The notes under the pieces: generated by a model
The model's input: only the letters and a program-made list of their open reading frames with translations
Databases searched by the model: none
What the model was told of the DNA's origin: nothing
Shown here: positions 58,685-64,000 of the stretch, one piece after another
How the letters are laid out: the number at the start of each line of letters is the position of its first letter
How positions within the stretch are numbered: position 1 is the stretch's first letter
Position numbers and translations under genes: made by a program
Assembly: GCA_023228425.1 (NCBI GenBank)
Contig: JALOBE010000010.1
Span: forward strand, 1-64,000
Source of the DNA: Syntrophales bacterium
GTDB lineage: Bacteria; Desulfobacterota; Syntrophia; Syntrophales; UBA2210
Direction of reading: 5' to 3'
DNA length: 64,000 nucleotides

Positions 58685-60909
58685 GACAAAAGGTCTCCCT
58701 GGCCTGCCCGCATTCTCTGGGTCAGCTTCTCCTCCGCACTCTTGCTGAAAGTGAATCCCTTTTTTTTAAAGAGCCTGACACAGGCGTTCACGACATCCCG
58801 GTCGTAGGCAATGCCTGCTTTCGATCTGATTTCCTTGAGTGCCGATTCGATTCCCAGAGCTGAACGGTAAGGACGGTGGGACGCCATGGCTTCTACCACG
58901 TCGGCGACGGCGATAATCCGGGCCTCGATGAGGATATCCGTACCGGTCAGACCATCGGGGTACCCGCTCCCGTCGATCCGTTCGTGATGCTGGCGGACGA
59001 TCCGCGCGACGGGCCAGGGGAAATCGATGTTTTTCAGGATATCGTACCCGATCTCGGGGTGCACCTTCATCATCAGAAACTCGATGTCCGTGAGAACGTC
59101 GGGCTTACTGAGGATTTCCGAGGGCTCGTATATCTTCCCGATATCGTGGAGCGTCGCCGCCACGATGGTCCCTTCCACCTGGTCCTCGTCAAGCCCCATT
59201 TCCCTGGCGATTGCGCCGGCAAGCTCCGCCACGCGCTGCTGATGTCCCGCCGTATAGGGATCACGTTTCTCGGCGATGGACGCGAGGGCGCTCACGGTCT
59301 CTTCGAGGCGTTTTTTCAGGCGCTCCACGGTACGTTTTATTTCTTCCTGGGCTCGTTTTCTGAAAGTGATATCCCGTACATAACCCATCTCGGCCCGTTT
59401 CCCCTCGATGCGTATGACACCCACCGCGATTTCCGCGTCTTTTATGGAACCGTCCTTGCAGAGCAGGCGGCCTTCGTAAAGCGACATCGCCTCCTCACCC
59501 GCCATTCGACGGCGATGAAGCCGTATGACCATATCACGGTCCCCTTCCGCAAAGAGGTCTGCAAAAGGACGCCCGGTCAGATCCCGGACATCGTATCCCA
59601 TCATGGCCGCCATGGCGCGATTGACAAAAAGGCAGATCTCGTCCTGGACGATGATAATGCCATCCATGGCCTGTTCGACCAGTGCGGCATATCTTTCTTC
59701 GCTTTCCCGGAGAGCCCGCTCGGAGCGTCTCTGTTCCGTGATGTCCTCGTAGATAACGACGATCCGCCGGTCCTTCAGCACGTCTCCGAAACGGGCGGAG
59801 CTGACCATGCATTCGATGTCGGTGCCATCTTTTTTGCGACAGGGAAAGGGCTGTCCGTAAATCTTGGTATGCTCGAGCGTCGTGTAGAACCTTTCTCCGA
59901 TGGTACGCCATTCATCGTCGGAGCGATAAAGAATCCGCGTCTCCTGACCGATCATATCGCCCGGCTCCCAGCCGAAAACGTTTTTCACCGAATCGTTGGC
60001 GAAGATGATCCGACGGTTCTCAAGGCCGATAACGGCATGGGGAATGGCGGCCAGCAGTGTCGATTCCAGGGCCTGAACCTCCATGAGATGTTCTTTCATT
60101 TCCACGAGTTGGGTGATGTCTATGGTGCTTCCCAGGATCGCCGGCTCACCACGATAGTCGATGGAAGCGACTGTCTCGAGGACCCACCGGACGATTCCCT
60201 TCTTGCTCACGATACGGTATTCGTAGGGATATGACCGCTCACCTTTCACCATTTGCTTCGCGTATTTTGCAACGATCTTACGGTCATCGGGGTGAACGAA
60301 ATCGCTCAGTTTCCTGCCGATGAGATCATCGGCGGAATCGCATCCCGTGTATGCCATCAGGTGGGGATTGGCAAATCTGATTTTCCCGTCCTGGACCACG
60401 AAGATCCCCGTCTGGCTGTGGTTGGCGAGACTGCGGTAGAGCTTTTCCGCTTCAACCAGCCGTGCCTTCGCTTCCTTCTCCTCCGTTATGTCCATGGTGT
60501 TTCCGAGCGCCGCCCGCTCACCCCGGAAGGTAATGGAAATGATGTTCTCCATGATCCAGCGTATTTCACCGCTTTTACTCACGAAGCGATATTCATAGGG
60601 CGACCGGCGTTTGCCCTTCAGCATGGCGCGGGCATTTTCCATCGTTTTTTCGATGTCTTCAGGATGGAGAAATCGACATACATCCCGGCCGATCCATTCG
60701 TCTTCCCCGTAGCCCGAATAGTTCACGATATAGGGGTTGACGAACTGGAATTTTCTCTTCTGAACTATGTAGACTCCGGCCTGGGAACTCCTTGCAAGGG
60801 CCTCGTACAGGTTATCATGCTCACGCCGGCCTCCGGGTTCTCGCCGCGGAAGGCTTTCCGGTTGATCCTTGTGTTCCCCTTCGGCTCGAGGTGCTCTCTT
60901 TTTCGCCAT
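58681..60909 (-). CDS. Multi-PAS HD-GYP domain protein, putative c-di-GMP phosphodiesterase
   Basis: A 742-aa soluble signalling protein. Four PAS domains in tandem (about residues 30-150, 155-275, 280-400 and 405-525; repeats of FVNPYIVNYSGY, FANPHLMAYTG and similar) are followed by an HD-GYP domain (about 545-725) with HDIGK and HHERIDGSGYPDGL. The HD and GYP motifs look intact, so c-di-GMP hydrolysis is likely. There is no membrane segment, so it should sense a cytosolic or diffusible signal; heme or flavin binding cannot be judged. It is upstream of, and 4 bases overlapping, miaB. Confidence 0.9.
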   Translation of the reverse strand: MAKKRAPRAEGEHKDQPESLPRREPGGRREHDNLYEALARSSQAGVYIVQKRKFQFVNPYIVNYSGYGEDEWIGRDVCRFLHPEDIEKTMENARAMLKGKRRSPYEYRFVSKSGEIRWIMENIISITFRGERAALGNTMDITEEKEAKARLVEAEKLYRSLANHSQTGIFVVQDGKIRFANPHLMAYTGCDSADDLIGRKLSDFVHPDDRKIVAKYAKQMVKGERSYPYEYRIVSKKGIVRWVLETVASIDYRGEPAILGSTIDITQLVEMKEHLMEVQALESTLLAAIPHAVIGLENRRIIFANDSVKNVFGWEPGDMIGQETRILYRSDDEWRTIGERFYTTLEHTKIYGQPFPCRKKDGTDIECMVSSARFGDVLKDRRIVVIYEDITEQRRSERALRESEERYAALVEQAMDGIIIVQDEICLFVNRAMAAMMGYDVRDLTGRPFADLFAEGDRDMVIRLHRRRMAGEEAMSLYEGRLLCKDGSIKDAEIAVGVIRIEGKRAEMGYVRDITFRKRAQEEIKRTVERLKKRLEETVSALASIAEKRDPYTAGHQQRVAELAGAIAREMGLDEDQVEGTIVAATLHDIGKIYEPSEILSKPDVLTDIEFLMMKVHPEIGYDILKNIDFPWPVARIVRQHHERIDGSGYPDGLTGTDILIEARIIAVADVVEAMASHRPYRSALGIESALKEIRSKAGIAYDRDVVNACVRLFKKKGFTFSKSAEEKLTQRMRAGQGDLLS

Positions 60910-61105
60910 GGTGGTTATCTCTTTTTCCGTACCTCTGCAACCTGCCGCCCGGTCACTTCCGACAGTACGCCGCTTGCCTTTTCATGTTTCGATCTGTTGG
61001 CGGCCCGCCACCAAATATTCCTTACTTATAGGGATCGGGTCAAGCAAAATATACCCGAAGACTTCGCGGTCCCTGCCTGATGCCGCACCGCGCCCTGTGC
61101 CGCAA

Positions 61106-61130
61106 ATAGAAAAGGGGGCCGTGCCCCCCT
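61106..61130 (-). terminator. Rho-independent terminator after the HU/IHF gene
   Basis: GGGGGC (61114-61119) pairs with GCCCCC (61123-61128) around a 3-base loop. On the minus strand it is followed by TTTTCT (61108-61113). It lies about 45 bases past the stop codon of the HU-like gene. Confidence 0.85.
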
Positions 61131-61172
61131 GCAGATTCTGCCCTTCACTTGTTCTGGCTGGAAATAAGTGGT

Positions 61173-61454
61173 TTACTTCTCTGAATTGACTCGTTCTTTC
61201 AGATCTTTTCCCACCTTGAAGAAAGGAAGCTTTTTGGGAGCCACTTGAATGACTCCTCCGGTTTTCGGGTTTCGGCCGGTGTATGCTCCATATTCCCGGA
61301 CGACGAAACTTCCGAATCCCCGTATTTCGATTCGTTCGCCCTTTCGAAGCTCCTCATTGAAACTCTTGAAAATCAGGTTAACCGTATCCGAAGCCTGCTT
61401 TTCCGTGAGGCCTTCTTTTTTGCTCAACGCAGATATCAGTTCTGACTTGTTCAT
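61173..61454 (-). CDS. HU/IHF family DNA-binding protein
   Basis: A 93-aa histone-like protein: MNKSELISAL, then GFGSFVVREYGAYTGRNPKTG is the family signature, with the proline-tipped arm RNPKTGGVIQVAP. It dimerises and bends DNA. The length and the extended tail suit IHF-beta or HU; the subtype is not decidable from one gene. It is monocistronic, with a good promoter upstream and a strong terminator downstream. Confidence 0.93.
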   Translation of the reverse strand: MNKSELISALSKKEGLTEKQASDTVNLIFKSFNEELRKGERIEIRGFGSFVVREYGAYTGRNPKTGGVIQVAPKKLPFFKVGKDLKERVNSEK

Positions 61455-61571
61455 ATAGCCCCCTCTTCACGATGTTGTATCGGGTACAATCACTCCAGCG
61501 GACGTTTTTCTACTTTTACGGGACCACCACTATTTTAATAATCCTGGTCCGGTGCAACCCGTTAGCGCTAG

Positions 61572-61600
61572 CTATTATTTATTTTATCCTGAAAAGTCAA
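61572..61600 (-). promoter_or_regulatory. Sigma70 promoter of the HU/IHF gene
   Basis: TTGACT (61595-61600), a 17-base A/T-rich spacer and TAATAG (61572-61577). The start would lie near 61565, giving a leader of about 110 bases. A GTTAGCGCTAGC palindrome overlaps the start region. Confidence 0.65.
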
Positions 61601-61628
61601 GATATTTTTCCAGAATCATCGCTGTGAT

Positions 61629-62342
61629 TCACTCCGGCATGAATTGTCTGATCTCCGATGCTTTCAGGTGCCGGAACGCCCCCGGCTTCAGTGTTCCAAG
61701 GTCCATCTCGCCGATGGCCGTACGGATCAGGCGCGTTACCTGGAATCCAAGGGTCTCGAAATACCGGCGCACAATCCTGTTTCTTCCGCTGTGAATGGTA
61801 AAGCGGAGCCAGGTACTCCGTCTGTTCACCTTTTCTATGCTTGCCTCATCGGGCTTGAAATAGCCGTCGTCAAGCCGCGTTCCCCCCTGGATGGCCGCGA
61901 AGGCCGCCGCTTTGACGGAGCCCTTCACCTTGACGAGATAGGTCTTGGGAATGTTGAACTTCGGATGCTGGACCCGGTAGGAAAAATCCCCGTCATTGGT
62001 CATGATAAGCAATCCTTCGGAAGCGTAATCCAGCCGTCCGACAGGAACAAGCCGCTCGGAAAAATCACTGACCAGATCGGCCACAATTTTTCTGCCCCGG
62101 GGATCGCTCATGGCAGTCAGGTACCCCGCCGGTTTGTGGACCGCCAGGTAGACCTTCACGGGATCGCTTGTTATGCGGACTCCTCGGACCCGGATGACAT
62201 CCCGGAACGGGTCCGCCCTGTATCCCATTTCGGTAACCACCTCATCGTTGACGGAGACATGGCCCTCCCGAATGAGCGTTTCGGCGGCACGTCGGGAAGC
62301 AATCCCGGCTGAAGCGATTATTTTCTGCAGACGTTCACGCAC
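61629..62342 (-). CDS. rluB: Ribosomal large-subunit pseudouridine synthase, RluB/RsuA family
   Basis: A 237-aa pseudouridine synthase with an N-terminal S4 RNA-binding domain (LQKIIASAGIASRRAAETLI) and the catalytic Asp in VGRLDYASEGLLIMTNDGD. RluB modifies 23S rRNA; the RluB assignment over RsuA or RluF is by context with scpB. The start is a GTG overlapping the scpB stop codon by 8 bases. Confidence 0.9.
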   Translation of the reverse strand: MRERLQKIIASAGIASRRAAETLIREGHVSVNDEVVTEMGYRADPFRDVIRVRGVRITSDPVKVYLAVHKPAGYLTAMSDPRGRKIVADLVSDFSERLVPVGRLDYASEGLLIMTNDGDFSYRVQHPKFNIPKTYLVKVKGSVKAAAFAAIQGGTRLDDGYFKPDEASIEKVNRRSTWLRFTIHSGRNRIVRRYFETLGFQVTRLIRTAIGEMDLGTLKPGAFRHLKASEIRQFMPE

Positions 62343-62871
62343 GGGGCTCCGACTCCTCGAGTTCCTTCATTTCCCTCAGCGTGGGCAACTCCGACAGGTC
62401 CCTGAGATTGAACACCTCCAGAAACCGTTTCGTGGTCCCGTACATGATCGGTTTGCCCGGGACATCCTTCCTGCCGACGATGCGGACCAGGTTTTTCTCC
62501 AGCAGACCCCGAAGGGCTGTACTGACGTCGACTCCCCTGACCTGTTCGATCTCCCCCTTCAATACGGGCTGGCGATAGGCAACAACAGCCAGCGTCTCCA
62601 TGGCCGCCCGGCTCAGCATGGCCGGCCGGCCTCCTCTCAGTTTCTGTATCCAGGGTGCCGCCACATCGGCTGTTCTGAACTGGAATCCGCCGGCAACCTC
62701 GGCCAGATAGAGACCGCCCCGGCCGGGAGCATACCGGTCCTTCAATTCCAGCAGGGCCGCGTGGATATCCTGTTCAGAAGCATCATCGAGAAGCTCCTGG
62801 AGCTTTTTGGTGGAAAGAGGGGTCTCGGACACAAAAATGAGGGACTCGACAATGCTCTCCAGATCCTTCAT
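62335..62871 (-). CDS. scpB: Segregation and condensation protein B
   Basis: Winged-helix kleisin partner in the SMC-ScpAB condensin. The 178-aa product has two winged-helix domains, with VESLIFVSETPLS at the start and AMETLAVVAYRQPVLKGEIEQVRGVD as the signature. The ATG overlaps the scpA stop codon (ATGA) and the 3' end overlaps rluB. Confidence 0.95.
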   Translation of the reverse strand: MKDLESIVESLIFVSETPLSTKKLQELLDDASEQDIHAALLELKDRYAPGRGGLYLAEVAGGFQFRTADVAAPWIQKLRGGRPAMLSRAAMETLAVVAYRQPVLKGEIEQVRGVDVSTALRGLLEKNLVRIVGRKDVPGKPIMYGTTKRFLEVFNLRDLSELPTLREMKELEESEPRA

Positions 62872-63605
62872 GATGCACTACCCTCCCGCGCTTCAGTTTC
62901 CACCGCCAAGCATATGCGTATCGTTTCGTAGGGTGCCCCCTGAAAAGCCCTGGCCACACGCATCTTCATCAGTTCCAGCAGAGCGAGAAACGTGTAGATG
63001 AGCTGCCGCTTGCCCCGCGCCGGCGCCAACAGCTCTTCGAAGGTAAGTGTTTTGTGTTCCCGGAGCGCTTCGAGCACCTCACTTATTCTCTGTGACAGGG
63101 ACATGGTTTCCACGTTTACTTCCAGGCTGAAATCACCACCCATTGAAGCCGCGACCCGCTGAAAAGCCTCCACCAGTTCAAAGACGCCTATCTCACGAAG
63201 GGAGCGGTCCCCGCAGTCCCCGATATCGACATCACGTTCATTCCTGGTGAAGGTGTCCCGGCCGAGAAGCTTCATGCCGCCAAGATCGAGGGCCGCTTCC
63301 CTGAAGGCCTGGTATTCCAGGAGCTGTCGAACGAGAGCGGCCCGGGGATCTTCCTCTTCCTCGCCTTCAACTTCCTGAACGGGAAGGAGCATGCGGGACT
63401 TGATGTGAAGCAGCGTGGCCGCCAGAACGAGGTATTCCCCGGCCAGGTCGAGATTCAGGGATTTCATGGCATCGATGTGGCTGATGTACTGCTCGGTAAT
63501 CAGGGAGATGGGAATATCATAAATATCGATCTCGTGCTTTCTGATGAGATAGAGCAGGAGATCGAGGGGACCTTCGAATATATCGAGCTTTATCCTGTAA
63601 TCCAT
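62868..63605 (-). CDS. scpA: Segregation and condensation protein A
   Basis: Kleisin subunit bridging SMC heads. The 245-aa protein starts YRIKLDIFEGPLDLLLYLIRKHEIDIYDI, the typical N-terminal helix; a C-terminal winged helix follows the linker. The ATG at 63605 has AGGAGCC upstream and fits the family; the frame continues upstream to 63728 without family similarity. It begins the scpA-scpB-rluB operon, 237 bases after trpS. Confidence 0.95.
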   Translation of the reverse strand: MDYRIKLDIFEGPLDLLLYLIRKHEIDIYDIPISLITEQYISHIDAMKSLNLDLAGEYLVLAATLLHIKSRMLLPVQEVEGEEEEDPRAALVRQLLEYQAFREAALDLGGMKLLGRDTFTRNERDVDIGDCGDRSLREIGVFELVEAFQRVAASMGGDFSLEVNVETMSLSQRISEVLEALREHKTLTFEELLAPARGKRQLIYTFLALLELMKMRVARAFQGAPYETIRICLAVETEAREGSAS

Positions 63606-63842
63606 GGCTCCTGAAATCCCTCCGCAGGCCGAACGCGCCGGCGGGACGACTCGCGCGGTCCCGGCAGACGCCTCTCCTTCTCCGCATATCGGCCCCCGCG
63701 GAAATGACGGAAGGGTGAAGTATCTCATCCGGGTCGGCCGATCCGGCTATCCCGGGACGACGGAATGATCTGTGTGAAAACGTTTTTCCGGGATCCGCGG
63801 TGAAGTTCTCCGCGCTCGTTGCGGCTCCGGGATCGCCGGCAC

Positions 63843-64000
63843 TCACATACCGTCGATGCGGTAGAGTTTCAGGGCATCTCTGGTCTCGTCCATGGTGGTG
63901 CGGGCGATGCTTCGCGCCCGGGATGTCCCCTGCGCCAGGATATCCCGCACTTCATCGATATTTTTCAGATAATAATCCTGTGTCTCGTGGATGGAAGCCA
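63843..64000 (-). CDS. trpS: Tryptophan-tRNA ligase, C-terminal fragment at the window edge
   Basis: The last 52 codons of a gene that continues past the window. The reading DYYLKNIDEVRDILAQG then SRARSIARTTMDETRDALKLY matches the C-terminal helix of bacterial TrpS. The TGA is at 63843. The neighbouring scpA-scpB pair often follows trpS in Desulfobacterota and Clostridia, supporting the call. It is partial only because the window ends. Confidence 0.82.
   Translation of the reverse strand, partial: ASIHETQDYYLKNIDEVRDILAQGTSRARSIARTTMDETRDALKLYRIDGM

Noticed and set aside
58876..60234. Open frame of about 450 codons opposite the PAS-HD-GYP gene
   Set aside because: The sense gene has four clear PAS domains and intact HD-GYP motifs; the antisense translation has no recognisable domain or ribosome site.

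Overview
The window reads as a bacterial chromosome segment dominated by minus-strand genes. Gene content and order suggest an anaerobic Desulfobacterota ('Deltaproteobacteria') organism, probably Syntrophales/Syntrophobacteria-like; this is inference from gene neighbourhoods and no rRNA is present. Supporting signs are the tig-clpP-clpX-lon order, the xerC-hslV-hslU-argBDFGH-lptM-lysA-dapAB chain, the trpS-scpA-scpB-rluB and HU/IHF block, a GTP cyclohydrolase IB folate branch, and a glycyl radical enzyme with its activase.

Layout. 0-5 kb: an SPOR-NlpC/P60 lipoprotein, a MATE exporter, an AMIN-DUF1566 lipoprotein and an unrecognised lipoprotein; bases 1-145 show no recognisable gene. 4.6-14.1 kb: a Lap-type adhesin secretion and retention locus. 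It holds a LuxR-type regulator with a degenerate receiver, lapC-like and lapB-like type I secretion genes, a divergent conserved 109-aa gene, a lapD-like c-di-GMP receptor, a lapG-like periplasmic protease and a lapE-like TolC protein. The giant adhesin it should serve is not in the window. 14.3-20.5 kb: tRNA-Asp and tRNA-Val, then lon, clpX, clpP, tig and tRNA-Leu, with strong sigma70-like promoters ahead of the tRNAs. 20.7-29.6 kb: a surface-polysaccharide operon carrying all the steps expected for UDP-ManNAc3NAcA (wbpA, a fused wbpB-wbpD, wbpE, and a wecB/wbpI-type 2-epimerase), plus a CapD/WbpM-like dehydratase, a UDP-glucuronate-4-epimerase-like gene and a truncated DUF218 remnant. 29.8-34 kb: a HAD phosphatase, a PTPS-III-like gene with folE2, an AarF/UbiB kinase and a phasin-like protein. 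34.6-41.5 kb: a metabolic island (lipoamide dehydrogenase-like enzyme, GRE activase, glycyl radical enzyme, acyl-CoA dehydrogenase, XRE regulator). 41.9-56.5 kb: tRNA-Cys and tRNA-Gly, pgsA, transaldolase, folK, dapB, dapA, lysA, lptM, argH, argG, argF, argD, argB, hslU, hslV and xerC. 56.5-64 kb: a DUF3553-like protein, a bifunctional nuclease, miaB, a PAS-HD-GYP protein, an HU/IHF gene, rluB, scpB, scpA and the 3' end of trpS.

Threads. (1) c-di-GMP: the LapD-like receptor would inhibit the LapG protease, and the HD-GYP protein is a possible c-di-GMP phosphodiesterase. (2) Folate: folE2, the PTPS-III-like gene and folK together suggest a pathway that bypasses dihydroneopterin aldolase. (3) A dispersed non-coding repeat of about 175-200 bp, with TTGACGGC-type inverted ends, occurs eight times, always between genes, and brackets the glycyl-radical island. 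No transposase, CRISPR array, prophage or rRNA was seen.
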